Of a stretch of DNA of 64,000 nucleotides, positions 43,682-52,652 are shown in pieces. The notes under the pieces are model-generated. The model was not told the DNA's origin. It made no database searches and saw only the letters and a list, made by a program, of their open reading frames with translations. Position 1 is the stretch's first letter, and the number at the start of each line of letters is the position of its first letter. A program made the translations under genes and the position numbers. This stretch comes from JBBQLG01 sp964251665 (GTDB lineage Bacteria; Bacteroidota; Bacteroidia; Cytophagales; Spirosomataceae): NCBI GenBank assembly GCA_964251665.1, contig CAXUKO010000003.1, positions 124,001 through 188,000 of the forward strand. The letters are read 5' to 3'.

Positions 43682-44806
43682 ATGAAGCATTTTTGTGCGG
43701 ATGCCCGTATGATTCATAACTCTGGTATTGGTGTATACATACGCCATTATATCAAATACGTACTTGGACGAAATTCATTCTCGAAGAATACTCTTATCGG
43801 TCGCAAAGTAGATCTTGATAAGTACTTCAGCCAGTTTCCTAATTGGGAACACATAGAAGCGGATTTTCCTATTTATTCGGTCGCTGAACAACTAAGATTA
43901 CCATTCCTTGTTCCGGCTTGCGACGTGTTTTGGTCTCCGCATTACAATATACCGTTATTTCCTATTCGCGCTAAGCGTCATCTAGTCACTATACCGGATG
44001 TGTATCACTTGGCGTACTACGAGACACTGAGTACGGCTCAAAAAATTTATGCTCGTATTGTCACGAATTCTGCTGTATATAAGGCAGATAGAATTTCAAC
44101 TATATCACTATATTCTAAAAAGGAGATTCAACGGTTCACAGGCGTTGCTAGCTCTAAAATTGAGGTTATCTATCTTGGTATTGATAACAGCATGTTTCAT
44201 CCTATCACTAATACTAATGTGCGTAATCAAGTTAAATCTGATTATAATCTGCCAGATCAATTTATTTTGTTCGTGGGTAATGTCAAGCCGAACAAAAACT
44301 TGCAACGGTTAGTAGAGGGCTTTGCTAAATTGCTTAAAGAATTACCTGATATAAAGTTGGTTATAACTGGTAAGCAAGAGGGATTTATTACAGGTGATCC
44401 AACCTTGTTCGCTCGTATTAAAACTGATAAAGAATTAGATGACCGCATTATCTTCACCGGTTATGTGGAGTCAGACGATTTACCTGTTCTATACAGTTTG
44501 GCTAAATTATTTGCTTTTCCATCTATTTACGAAGGATTTGGTTTCCCGCCACTAGAGGCAATGGCTTGCGGTTGTCCTGTAGTGGCATCGAATGCTACTA
44601 GTATTCCTGAAGTTTGCGGAGATGCCGCCCTATACGTTGATCCTCTTTCACCTGACGATATAGCAAGGGGTATTCGAACTGTAGTAACAAATAGTACATT
44701 AAGAAATCAACTTATCCAGTCTGGTTATCAACAATGCGGCCAGTATAACTGGAATAAATCTTCTGAACAATTCGTTGCTTTGATTGACAAACTTCTTATT
44801 AGGTAA
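43682..44806 (+). CDS. GT4-family glycosyltransferase
   Basis: The protein is 374 residues. The N-terminal domain opens with CADARMIHNSGIGVYIRHYI, the DxRxxxxSGIGxY motif of GT4 mannosyl/rhamnosyltransferase-like enzymes. The C-terminal donor domain has FVGNVKPNKNLQRLVEGF, then the E-x7-E motif in EGFGFPPLEAMACGCPVV near residue 285 and NATSIPEVCGDAALYVDP. It is a retaining GT-B enzyme acting in the cytoplasm on the lipid-linked repeat unit. The donor is probably a nucleotide hexose, possibly a GDP-sugar made through gmd, but this is a guess. A 125-bp AT-rich gap separates it from the polymerase gene. Confidence 0.9.
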   Translation: MKHFCADARMIHNSGIGVYIRHYIKYVLGRNSFSKNTLIGRKVDLDKYFSQFPNWEHIEADFPIYSVAEQLRLPFLVPACDVFWSPHYNIPLFPIRAKRHLVTIPDVYHLAYYETLSTAQKIYARIVTNSAVYKADRISTISLYSKKEIQRFTGVASSKIEVIYLGIDNSMFHPITNTNVRNQVKSDYNLPDQFILFVGNVKPNKNLQRLVEGFAKLLKELPDIKLVITGKQEGFITGDPTLFARIKTDKELDDRIIFTGYVESDDLPVLYSLAKLFAFPSIYEGFGFPPLEAMACGCPVVASNATSIPEVCGDAALYVDPLSPDDIARGIRTVVTNSTLRNQLIQSGYQQCGQYNWNKSSEQFVALIDKLLIR

Positions 44807-44845
44807 ATATAGGATTTGTCTATTAGCCTACAATACTCTTTAATT

Positions 44846-45973
44846 ATGAAAATCGCTTTGGTTCAAGATGGATTGATGTGCCGGGCAGGCGGTGAACAAG
44901 TGGCCCTGTGCTTCCATAAAGCGTTTCCTGATGCACCTATTTATACGCAATGTTATCAGCCTGAACTGACATTTCCTGAATTTAGAGATTGTGACATCCA
45001 TACGTCTTGGCTACAACATATTGCTAAAACAGACAATGTCATGAAAAATCTATTTTTTCCACTCGGTGTTTGGGCTATGCAATCACATGATCTATCTGCT
45101 TTCGATGTAGTGTTGATGTCTGGGACTCATTGCGCAAAATATGTCAAAGTTAGGAAGGATGCTTTAGTAATTAGTTACAGTTTCACACCGTTTAGACTTG
45201 CTTGGGACCCCGTTTCGTATGCTCAATATGCTGAAGCTGGTATAATTAGAAGATGGGCATTCGATGTTGTCCTAAATTACTTGCGAAGTGTTGACTTTCG
45301 ATTTGGGCAAAGGCCCAATTATTACCTTGCTATGACCGATGAGACGTCTGAACGCTTAAAAGAAGCTTATAAGGTGAAAAAAGATATCAACATAATAAAT
45401 CCTCCTGTCAATACTAAGAATTTTTACGTGTCTGAACGACCAAAGGATTATTATCTGGTAGTATCTCGTTTAGAATATTACAAAAAGGTTGACTTGGTTG
45501 TAGACGTATTCAACCAACTAGGCTATCCATTGGTTATTGTAGGGAAAGGGGTTCAAGCTGATGAAATAAAAGCGCGGGCAGGTTCTACTATTACCTTCCT
45601 AAGTGGCTTATCTGCGACGGAACTGGCAGACGTATATGCTGGTTGCCGGGCGTTTATTTTTCCACAACATGAAGACTATGGTATCACGCCCTTAGAAGCT
45701 AACGCTGCTGGCAGGCCAGTAATTGCTTATGGAACAGGAGGGGTCCTATCTACTCAAATCCCAGTCACTAATAATCCAGAAGAGGCTACATCTGTTTTTT
45801 TTGAACATCAAACAATTGAAAGTTTAACTAACGCTGTCCGGGAGTTTGAAAAAATAGAGACTCAATTCATTCCCTCATTCATTCGTCAGCATGCTCAAAA
45901 GTTTGATGAAAATTTGTTCATTCAAAGGATTCGACAGTTTGTACACGAAAAATATTCAGCTTTCGAGCAATAA
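44846..45973 (+). CDS. GT4-family glycosyltransferase
   Basis: The protein is 375 residues from the ATG at 44846; a TTG at 44816 is open but adds a poor N terminus. The GT-B features are MKIALVQDGLMCRAGGEQV at the N terminus and, in the donor domain, YLVVSRLEYYKKVDLVVDVF and PQHEDYGITPLEANAAGRPV with the E-x7-E glutamates, followed by AYGTGGVLS. It adds a sugar to the repeat unit; donor and linkage are unknown. It follows the previous GT4 gene by 39 bp and is the last gene of this strongly AT-rich run. Confidence 0.9.
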   Translation: MKIALVQDGLMCRAGGEQVALCFHKAFPDAPIYTQCYQPELTFPEFRDCDIHTSWLQHIAKTDNVMKNLFFPLGVWAMQSHDLSAFDVVLMSGTHCAKYVKVRKDALVISYSFTPFRLAWDPVSYAQYAEAGIIRRWAFDVVLNYLRSVDFRFGQRPNYYLAMTDETSERLKEAYKVKKDINIINPPVNTKNFYVSERPKDYYLVVSRLEYYKKVDLVVDVFNQLGYPLVIVGKGVQADEIKARAGSTITFLSGLSATELADVYAGCRAFIFPQHEDYGITPLEANAAGRPVIAYGTGGVLSTQIPVTNNPEEATSVFFEHQTIESLTNAVREFEKIETQFIPSFIRQHAQKFDENLFIQRIRQFVHEKYSAFEQ

Positions 45974-46173
45974 GTTGAGGGGTATCGAGAGGATGTAAAT
46001 ACTTAATAATTTTTTAGTTACAAAATTCCCTTAAGGGTGTAGCTGGAGATTAGGCTTGTACTAGTTATTAGTCAAGGACATATTACCAAGATGCCCTTTT
46101 ATAAGGTTTTAAAAAGCTTCTAATTGTTCATAAATAAAGTTGGGCCTCTGTCAAAGTGCTACGTAAAAAAGTG

Positions 46174-46181
46174 CATATTTG
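46174..46181 (+). promoter_or_regulatory. Possible -7 element of the T9SS-sorted protein gene
   Basis: CATATTTG matches TAnnTTTG at 7 of 8 positions and lies 46 bases before the ATG at 46228, after a 250-bp AT-rich spacer. The assignment is tentative. Confidence 0.3.
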
Positions 46182-46227
46182 CGTAACTTTTTTTTGAAAA
46201 CGGAAACATACATATAACATAAGGTAT

Positions 46228-46797
46228 ATGCCCTACTCTATAACAACCCTCCGCATTGTGCTTTCAACTTTGTGTTGTTCATTTACATACGTTGCCCAAG
46301 CGCAGGAAGTGCCACAGTCGCGGTCAATCACGAACAACTTTACATCTGGCAGCACGCATCTGGAACAGGCATTCACCACCCTGAGTGCTACGAATAAAAT
46401 AGCGCCATTCGCTCAGATCGAGTATAAAGCTGGCCAGTCGATTACTCTATCACCAGGTTTTGAAGCCAAAGCGGGCGCTGGATTTGTTGCCCACATCGGT
46501 GTCGTATCCATAATTGCTACAGTAGAGGGACAAACTGATCCACTGACCATTACGACATACCCTAATCCGTTTGAGGAAACAACTACGATTTCGTATACGC
46601 TGTCGAAAGCGGCCCGTGTCACCCTATTTATCAGCGATATTAATGGCGCTATCTTGAGCCGCATAGTAGACAATACCGCCCAAGAAGCAGGGCGTCATGC
46701 AGTTGAATGGCGGGGTGGTGTATTGGCTGCTGGCACGTACATCTGCACTGTGAAAGCGGATCAGCAACAGGTTTCCAATCGTCTAGTTCGCAAGTAG
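46228..46797 (+). CDS. Small secreted protein with 3-coathanger-stack-like and T9SS type A sorting domains
   Basis: The protein is 189 residues with a signal peptide (TLCCSFTYVAQAQ). Residues about 55-90 (IEYKAGQSITLSPGFEAKAG) match the short beta-repeat often placed before Por secretion domains. From YPNPF at about residue 111 the sequence is a T9SS type A sorting domain (TTTISYTLSKAARVTLFISD, GRHAVEWRG, LAAGTYICTV, RLVRK). It should cross the outer membrane by T9SS and be attached to the cell surface. There is almost no separate passenger domain, so the protein may be structural. It sits within the capsule locus, with composition nearer 50% GC than its neighbours. Confidence 0.85.
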   Translation: MPYSITTLRIVLSTLCCSFTYVAQAQEVPQSRSITNNFTSGSTHLEQAFTTLSATNKIAPFAQIEYKAGQSITLSPGFEAKAGAGFVAHIGVVSIIATVEGQTDPLTITTYPNPFEETTTISYTLSKAARVTLFISDINGAILSRIVDNTAQEAGRHAVEWRGGVLAAGTYICTVKADQQQVSNRLVRK

Positions 46798-47390
46798 GCA
46801 AACTGTTCGGTTAAACTTGGTGATTATAACTCAGCGAGAATAGACTTTAAATTGTCAGTTACTCCTGCTTCTGTGATCATTGCTTAGCACATTACAATTG
46901 ATAGAGAATTGAGGTTCTATTTTTACAGACATACTGCTATTCTAAAGATGGTAATGTATTGATGATGTGTCTTGTTGTCTAATCCGGTAGAACCATCTAC
47001 CGGATTTTTTATGTTTTTTTATTAATTTTAGTACTCTGTCTGGCTCATATCTTGTATCACATAATGAGATAAACTGATCACACTGATGAAAGAGATTTGT
47101 TTTGATTGTTGAAGTGAAAATATTATCTGAACTGAACCGTTTAATAAGTATGGCCTATTATGTGTAGACGTGTGTAATGTACTGTCAGATTAAAAAGAAT
47201 GCTTGAAGCAACCCTTTGACTTAATACATTGTCACCAACATTAGATTTAACTTAGCCAACTGGCTAAGGCAGACAATCTGTATTCACCGGCTGTGTAGCA
47301 GGGTACAATAGGCAACTTATATGTACAAGTGCTGGCGATTACTCAGAGTAAAAATTCTACTGGTTTGTATTCAACGTAAAATGAATTCCT
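46798..47390. other. 593-bp intergenic region with a terminator and no recognisable gene
   Basis: This AT-rich spacer holds one clear terminator at 46981-47010, which is 184 bases past the preceding stop. No ORF with a plausible start and no tRNA-like or strong secondary structure is visible in the remaining 380 bases to the GTG of the acyltransferase gene. Confidence 0.5.
46981..47010 (+). terminator. Rho-independent terminator
   Basis: A perfect 10-bp stem (46981-46990 and 46997-47006) with a 6-base loop is followed by T-rich sequence (TTTTATGTTTTTTT). It ends the T9SS-protein transcript, or a separate short RNA, before the acyltransferase gene. Confidence 0.85.
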
Positions 47391-48521
47391 GTGCAAGTAA
47401 ATACCTATCCATCAAGCCAACAAAACTCTACCGGTAGATCTAAAGCAGATTATTCATTTGTCAATTGGGTACGCTTGGTGGCTATGGTATCTATTGTTTA
47501 TGAGCACTGCCTTGATTTACATGTACCAGGTGATGGTCCTCAAAATGTAGATATTAACGTTTACTATGTAGAGAGCGTCAGCCAAGTATTAGCAATGCCT
47601 TGGATTGTGCAACCAATGAAATTTGGTACAATTTGCTTCTTTATTATTTCCGGTTATCTGTTAGGTAAACATTTGTCGCTTCATGATTCGCCTTGGCTAT
47701 ATTATAAACGCAGACTTCAAGTTGTTGGCGTACCATTTTTGATTGCTTTTATAGTTTTATTAATCAAGCACTTAAATATTTTTAATATAGCAACAGGTCA
47801 CTATGACAAGGCACTTTTTACAATCCAGTTCGTGCGCACTAACGTATGGTTACTATTATTTAACTCTGCATACTGGTTTATATTCAGTTTTCTAATTGCA
47901 CTTGGTGTATTACTTATATTCTGGAAGTACTCTCACAAGCCAGTTATGGGTTGGATTACGGGGTGTATTGCTATATTTTATGGAATAAATATTTATTTCG
48001 GCTGGGTTGAACAACGACATAATCTTGCTACTCCTGCTTATATCTTCTATTTATGGTTAGGCGTATGGCTATCTCATCGAGAAGATGTATTATTATACAT
48101 ACGGCAGTTGCCAAATATATGGCTAATCGGTATTACACTCCTTTCCATGTACTTAGCCATATGGGAAAGCCGTGTCTTGTGGGAAATTAATTCAACTACA
48201 CCATTCAATACGCTACGACTTTCCAACCAGTTATTTTCAGTGTTAGTCTTTTTGTTCTTACTGCGTAACGACATTTCACGTCGACTGACTTGGTTCAACC
48301 CACGAAACGAGTCATTTGGTATATACTTGTACCATCTATACTTTATAGGAGTAGTGAACCTACTAATGCGCTCATTTAATATACTAACTTACAAGGTCGA
48401 ATTTACAGGTTTAGATTTAGCCGGGGTTACCCTGCTACGCTGGCTGATCGTCTACACACTTACACTTTTATTCGTTAAGCTGGTGAATAAGACGCGCTTT
48501 CGCTGGCTGTTTGGTAATTGA
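47391..48521 (+). CDS. Acyltransferase 3 family membrane protein (OafA-like)
   Basis: The protein is 376 residues with about 10 transmembrane segments. The N-terminal FVNWVRLVAMVSIVYEHCLD corresponds to the acyltransferase-3 signature, with the conserved His in the first helix, and FFIISGYLLGKHL is also typical. Such enzymes O-acylate (often O-acetylate) surface glycans across the inner membrane. The start is a GTG at 47391; an ATG at 47381 is out of frame. Its stop codon directly abuts the stop of the convergent SGNH hydrolase gene. The last 100 bases are more GC-rich than the rest, so the cassette boundary appears to lie in this 3' end. Confidence 0.87.
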   Translation: MQVNTYPSSQQNSTGRSKADYSFVNWVRLVAMVSIVYEHCLDLHVPGDGPQNVDINVYYVESVSQVLAMPWIVQPMKFGTICFFIISGYLLGKHLSLHDSPWLYYKRRLQVVGVPFLIAFIVLLIKHLNIFNIATGHYDKALFTIQFVRTNVWLLLFNSAYWFIFSFLIALGVLLIFWKYSHKPVMGWITGCIAIFYGINIYFGWVEQRHNLATPAYIFYLWLGVWLSHREDVLLYIRQLPNIWLIGITLLSMYLAIWESRVLWEINSTTPFNTLRLSNQLFSVLVFLFLLRNDISRRLTWFNPRNESFGIYLYHLYFIGVVNLLMRSFNILTYKVEFTGLDLAGVTLLRWLIVYTLTLLFVKLVNKTRFRWLFGN

Positions 48522-49226
48522 TCAGGGCTGCTCGAAGGCGGTGCGAACCTGCTCGAACAGGACAGCATGACCTTTATCGTTCGGATGGATGCCATCCGTG
48601 AATAACCATTCGGCCCTGAACAGGTTATTCGCATCGGCAACGGGATCAAAAAAGTTGATGCCGTATTTTCCGTACAGGCTCATGATGCGGTCGCGTTGCT
48701 CCAGAAACTTAACGGTAGCCGCTGCATTGATTTTACGGGGGTGGCAGGTGGTAATATAAACCTGTTTTACCCCGTCAGCCAGCGCGAGCGCCCGAACTGT
48801 TTTCAGGTTATTCATCAGTTCGTCGACACTAAATCCATTTCCCACATCGTTCGTAGTCATGCTGATGATCAAAATGGTCGGGCTTTTCTTCAGGGCAGCG
48901 GTAATGTTGTGGAGCGTATCCACTGCCGGACGATTGGCTACCTGAGCCGTATTGGTGGGTAAGATGTGGTAAGTTGTATAGCCCGGTACTGCCAGATTTA
49001 CAACCTGTCCTTTGGGGGCATAATATGCTTTAAATTGTCCTGCCCAGGATACACTGTTGTTTGACGCTCCTGATCCTGACGCCGTTGATGAGCCAAGAAT
49101 AACGACAAGCGGGACGCGGGCTCTGGCAGAACTTGATTCATCCAAGGGAGTTGGTTGAGGTTCAGTTGCCTTCGTACAACCAGTAACGAACGAAGCCAGT
49201 ACAAGTAGTTGGTAGATTATCTTCAT
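48522..49226 (-). CDS. SGNH/GDSL-type hydrolase lipoprotein
   Basis: The protein is 234 residues with a lipoprotein signal (lipobox VTGC, Cys17). SGNH blocks are seen: block I VVILGSSTASGSG (likely nucleophile Ser47), block III TTNDVGNGF with the Asn, and block V DGIHPNDKGH with the Asp and His. It should be an extracytoplasmic esterase, plausibly a deacetylase of glycans, which would oppose the adjacent acyltransferase; that pairing is inference. It is convergent with the acyltransferase gene with no base between stop codons, and divergent from wzi. Confidence 0.88.
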   Translation of the reverse strand: MKIIYQLLVLASFVTGCTKATEPQPTPLDESSSARARVPLVVILGSSTASGSGASNNSVSWAGQFKAYYAPKGQVVNLAVPGYTTYHILPTNTAQVANRPAVDTLHNITAALKKSPTILIISMTTNDVGNGFSVDELMNNLKTVRALALADGVKQVYITTCHPRKINAAATVKFLEQRDRIMSLYGKYGINFFDPVADANNLFRAEWLFTDGIHPNDKGHAVLFEQVRTAFEQP

Positions 49227-49530
49227 ATAATTTTATTACTAATACAGTTAAGTAGAGGCAGTACGGTTTGCTCATACAAAACTACTAATTAAATGGGGAA
49301 AACTGTAGAGAAATATACCCACTCACACAGATTAATAGCTGATAATCTAATACATAAGCGTAAGTAATCTGTATTTGAAGAATCAATAGCATAGTGGTTT
49401 AATTTTGGCATGAGTAGTTACAAACACAAGCCGTTCAGCTACCTGCGGAGATGCGAGTGTGCTACTTTCACGGAAAAGTTCTATTATTGCCACTGGCTTC
49501 GGTCGGTTCTCTCCTAATTTGTCCTGTTGA
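49227..49530. other. Divergent intergenic region between SGNH hydrolase and wzi
   Basis: The 304-bp AT-rich spacer contains a wzi promoter candidate at 49374-49407. I see no ORF, hairpin terminator or repeat here. Confidence 0.5.
49374..49407 (+). promoter_or_regulatory. Candidate wzi promoter
   Basis: TTTG at 49374-49377 lies 22 bases before TAATTTTG at 49400-49407, an exact TAnnTTTG. The spacing is one base over the usual range. The implied leader to the ATG at 49531 is about 120 bases. Confidence 0.5.
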
Positions 49531-51078
49531 ATGAAATGGATAGCGATACTTGCTGGATGGTGTGGTTGGTGGATAACGGGCATTGCGGCAACAGTATCGG
49601 CGCAGCAGTTGACGCTAAAAGCCCCCAATTCATATCAGCTTGAGGCAGGTACTTACCTGTCTACTTCATCGAAGACCCCATTCTGGCTGCGCTCGAATCA
49701 GTACGGAATCGTTCCACTCAACTCACCGATCGGTACGTTCCGGGGAAGCCTGCGGGCTGATTATGATTCCTCACGGACAAACCGACATAAATTTGATTAC
49801 GGTTATGGCCTGAACCTTGTTGCTAACCGGGCATCACTGGTGCAGGATGAGCGGGCTTTTCTGCTGCCCGAGGCCTACCTGAAGGTTCGGCTTGGTGTAT
49901 TCGAGGCTTATGTGGGCCGTCGGCGCGAGGTGTTCGGTCTGGCCGATTCTACGCTTTCGTCAGGCTCTTACATCTGGTCGGGAAATGCGTTGCCCATTCC
50001 CAAGATTCAGATTGCCATCCCACAGTTTGCGCCCATTGGCTTCACCAGGGGCTGGGTGTCGGTGATGGGGCAGTTTGCACACGGCTGGATGAACCCGTCG
50101 GGCTACGTCAGCCATTCCTTTCTACATCAGAGTTCGCTGTATATCCGGCTGGGGAAAGCCGCGAGCAGTGTCCGTCTGTTTGCCGGGTTTAACCATCAGG
50201 CCGTTTGGGGGGGCGTCAGTCCTGATCTGGTTAAAACCGGCTTGACCAAGACAGAGCGGTTACCCGCCAGTTTAAGCGATTACTTCCACATTGTAACCGG
50301 CGACCAGGGAGCAAGTGGTGATACGGCCAGCTACACCGATTTCGATTTGACGAACCGAGTTGGCAATCACCTTGGCACCATTGATCTGGGCGCAGAAATT
50401 GATCTGACTTCGTACACGCTGTTTCTGTACCGGCAGAGCATCTACGAAGATGGCTCGCTATTTTACCTGATTAATATCGTTGATGGGCTGCACGGCCTGC
50501 GCATTCGCCGGAATGACCCCGACGCGCTGGTACAGGATATCGTAGTTGAATTTTTGAACACGACCAGTCAGGGTGGCAATCAGTTTGTTATTGATGATCC
50601 CAAAAAGCGGGGTCGGGATAACTACTTTAACCACGCTCAATTCCGGGATGGGTGGTCGTATCAGCATAAAACGATTGGTACACCCTTTATCACACCGGCT
50701 ATAAACGCCGACGGCACGTATCCCTATGGTACGTTTACGAACAATAACCGGGTTCACGCGTTGCACCTGGGTATATCGGGGACGTGGCTGAAACGACCGA
50801 CTGCTTTATTGAGCGGTCCGCTTACATACCAGAGCAAATTTTCGGTCAGCCGGAACTTCGGTACTTATCAAGAACCTTTTCCCCAACCGATCTACCAGTT
50901 TTCGGGTTGGATTAGTGCGGTGGCTCCGCTCCGGCTGTTAGCAGGCATGGCGCTGACAACCTCGCTGGCTTACGATGTCGGCGGATTATACCCGTCGACG
51001 CTTGGTTTATACATCGGTTTGCGAAAGTCCTGGACGACGCAGAAACCCGATATGCCGGGCGTCCAATCGCGTTTTTGA
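49531..51078 (+). CDS. Capsule assembly protein of the Wzi family
   Basis: The protein is 515 residues with a signal peptide (GWWITGIAATVSAQQ). It is predicted to be an outer-membrane beta-barrel lectin: alternating amphipathic strands, YVGRRREVFGLADSTLSSGSYIWS near residue 130, and NALPIPKIQIAIPQFAPIGF, the pattern of Wzi family proteins that bind nascent capsule at the surface. The C terminus ends in a barrel-type aromatic strand. The gene is separated by 88 bp from the initiating phosphotransferase gene on the same strand and probably shares its transcript. It returns to the higher GC content of the flanking chromosome. Confidence 0.88.
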   Translation: MKWIAILAGWCGWWITGIAATVSAQQLTLKAPNSYQLEAGTYLSTSSKTPFWLRSNQYGIVPLNSPIGTFRGSLRADYDSSRTNRHKFDYGYGLNLVANRASLVQDERAFLLPEAYLKVRLGVFEAYVGRRREVFGLADSTLSSGSYIWSGNALPIPKIQIAIPQFAPIGFTRGWVSVMGQFAHGWMNPSGYVSHSFLHQSSLYIRLGKAASSVRLFAGFNHQAVWGGVSPDLVKTGLTKTERLPASLSDYFHIVTGDQGASGDTASYTDFDLTNRVGNHLGTIDLGAEIDLTSYTLFLYRQSIYEDGSLFYLINIVDGLHGLRIRRNDPDALVQDIVVEFLNTTSQGGNQFVIDDPKKRGRDNYFNHAQFRDGWSYQHKTIGTPFITPAINADGTYPYGTFTNNNRVHALHLGISGTWLKRPTALLSGPLTYQSKFSVSRNFGTYQEPFPQPIYQFSGWISAVAPLRLLAGMALTTSLAYDVGGLYPSTLGLYIGLRKSWTTQKPDMPGVQSRF

Positions 51079-51166
51079 CGAAGCACTGAGAAACCATTGG
51101 CTAAAATATAGTGCTCCGGTAATGTTAACCCAGTAAATTAGTAGCCGAATCGGCTGCAACCATTTG

Positions 51167-52546
51167 ATGAGACACCGCTATTCCGTACTGCTGTTTCCAC
51201 TGCATATCTTCGTTGATCTGCTGTGCATAAACGCGGCTTTTGCCGGGGGGTACTGGCTGCGGTTTGGTGACGTAGCTGCGTTGACTGATGCGCCTTATAC
51301 CACGCTATGGACCATTTTTAACCTGGTCTGGCTGTTAATCGTCGTTGTTGTAAAGCCGTATACCTTTCCCAGGCAGCTGTTTAAGACCTATCATCTGCTG
51401 CGTAAACTGGCCGAGCTGGTAGCCATTCATATTGCCGTTATTGCTATTTACTGCGTCTTTATCGAGGGTATTTATTACTCCCGCGCTCACCTGTTATTCA
51501 CGTATGCCGGTTTTTTTCTGGCTGGTTCTGCCTTTCGGATCGGTGGTTTGCTGTTTTTGCAGGAATACCGCGCCAGGGGCTATAATGACCGGCGTTATGT
51601 AGTGGTTGGCTACGGAAAGATGTCGAAAACGATTACCCAGTTTTACGACGTTCACCCCGAGATGGGGTTTCATTTCGCCGGTTATTTTGACTGGTCCCAG
51701 CCCGATACGGCAGATCAACTGACGGGCGATTACCGGAGCCTGTTACCGTACATCCGCGATAATCGGGTGGACTGTGTGTATTGCTGCCTGCCCTACGTGG
51801 ATAATACGCAGCTTAAGGAAATTGTTGACCAGGCCGAGACGCTGGATTATCAGGTAAAACTACTGGTCGATTTCCGGGGCTTCCTGGCCAAGAGTACGTC
51901 GGTCGAATACCACGATTTTCTGCCCGTACTGAATGTATCCTCGCAGGTACTGGTCGATTTTCGGGTTAATTTTCCCAAACGAATTTTTGACCTGGTCTTT
52001 TCGTCGGGTGTAATCATCTGCGGTGCGCCTATTTTTGGGCTGGTTGCCCTGGTGACGGCCCTGACTTCACGCGGCCCGATATTATACACACAGGAACGCA
52101 TTGGCCGGATGGGGCGGCCCTTCCGGATTTATAAGTTTCGGAGCATGTACACCAATGCCGAGGAGGCAGGCCCGTTGCTGTCGCTGGGAGCCGTTGATAA
52201 CCGCATTACACCCTGGGGGCAGTTCATGCGCCGAACCCGTATCGACGAACTGCCGCAGTTTTATAATGTGCTGCGGGGCGAAATGTCCATTGTGGGGCCG
52301 CGCCCCGAGCGGCAGTTCTTTATCGATCAAATTGTTGAACTGGCCCCCGAATACCGTAACCTCATGCATGTGAAGCCCGGTATTACCTCCATCGGGCAGA
52401 TAAAATTCGGCTATGCGGCCACGGTAGACGAGATGGTGAAACGGCTGCGGTATGATCTGCTGTATCCCAAACGCCGGTCGTTCCTGCTCGACATGTGGAT
52501 CATTACCCAAACGCTCCGGGTGATGATGCAGGGGCGGGGCCGTTGA
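51167..52546 (+). CDS. Initiating polyprenyl glycosylphosphotransferase (WcaJ/WbaP-like)
   Basis: The protein is 459 residues from the ATG at 51167 (a TTG precedes it by one codon). The N-terminal half has about four transmembrane segments and a Rossmann-like CoA_binding_3 region (YVVVGYGKMSKTI). The bacterial sugar transferase domain starts near residue 271 (KRIFDLVFSSGVII), with the catalytic signatures QERIGRMGRPFRIYKFRSM, RIDELPQFYNVLRG and SIVGPRPERQFF. It transfers a hexose-1-phosphate to undecaprenyl phosphate to begin repeat-unit synthesis. Which sugar is used cannot be read. It is the downstream end of the capsule locus, following wzi. Confidence 0.93.
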   Translation: MRHRYSVLLFPLHIFVDLLCINAAFAGGYWLRFGDVAALTDAPYTTLWTIFNLVWLLIVVVVKPYTFPRQLFKTYHLLRKLAELVAIHIAVIAIYCVFIEGIYYSRAHLLFTYAGFFLAGSAFRIGGLLFLQEYRARGYNDRRYVVVGYGKMSKTITQFYDVHPEMGFHFAGYFDWSQPDTADQLTGDYRSLLPYIRDNRVDCVYCCLPYVDNTQLKEIVDQAETLDYQVKLLVDFRGFLAKSTSVEYHDFLPVLNVSSQVLVDFRVNFPKRIFDLVFSSGVIICGAPIFGLVALVTALTSRGPILYTQERIGRMGRPFRIYKFRSMYTNAEEAGPLLSLGAVDNRITPWGQFMRRTRIDELPQFYNVLRGEMSIVGPRPERQFFIDQIVELAPEYRNLMHVKPGITSIGQIKFGYAATVDEMVKRLRYDLLYPKRRSFLLDMWIITQTLRVMMQGRGR

Positions 52547-52619
52547 TAGACCGGAGGCAGGCCCGGTTAAATTTATTTTCTTTTTCGGCATTTCTCTTTC
52601 AACCCCATCGGCGAAATTT

Positions 52620-52627
52620 TACTTTTG
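52620..52627 (+). promoter_or_regulatory. -7 promoter element of the serine hydrolase gene
   Basis: TACTTTTG is an exact TAnnTTTG match 26 bases before the ATG at 52653, supporting that start and a separate transcript from the capsule operon. No clear -33 TTTG was found. Confidence 0.55.
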
Positions 52628-52652
52628 CTAAAACTGATAGGTTATATCAGGT

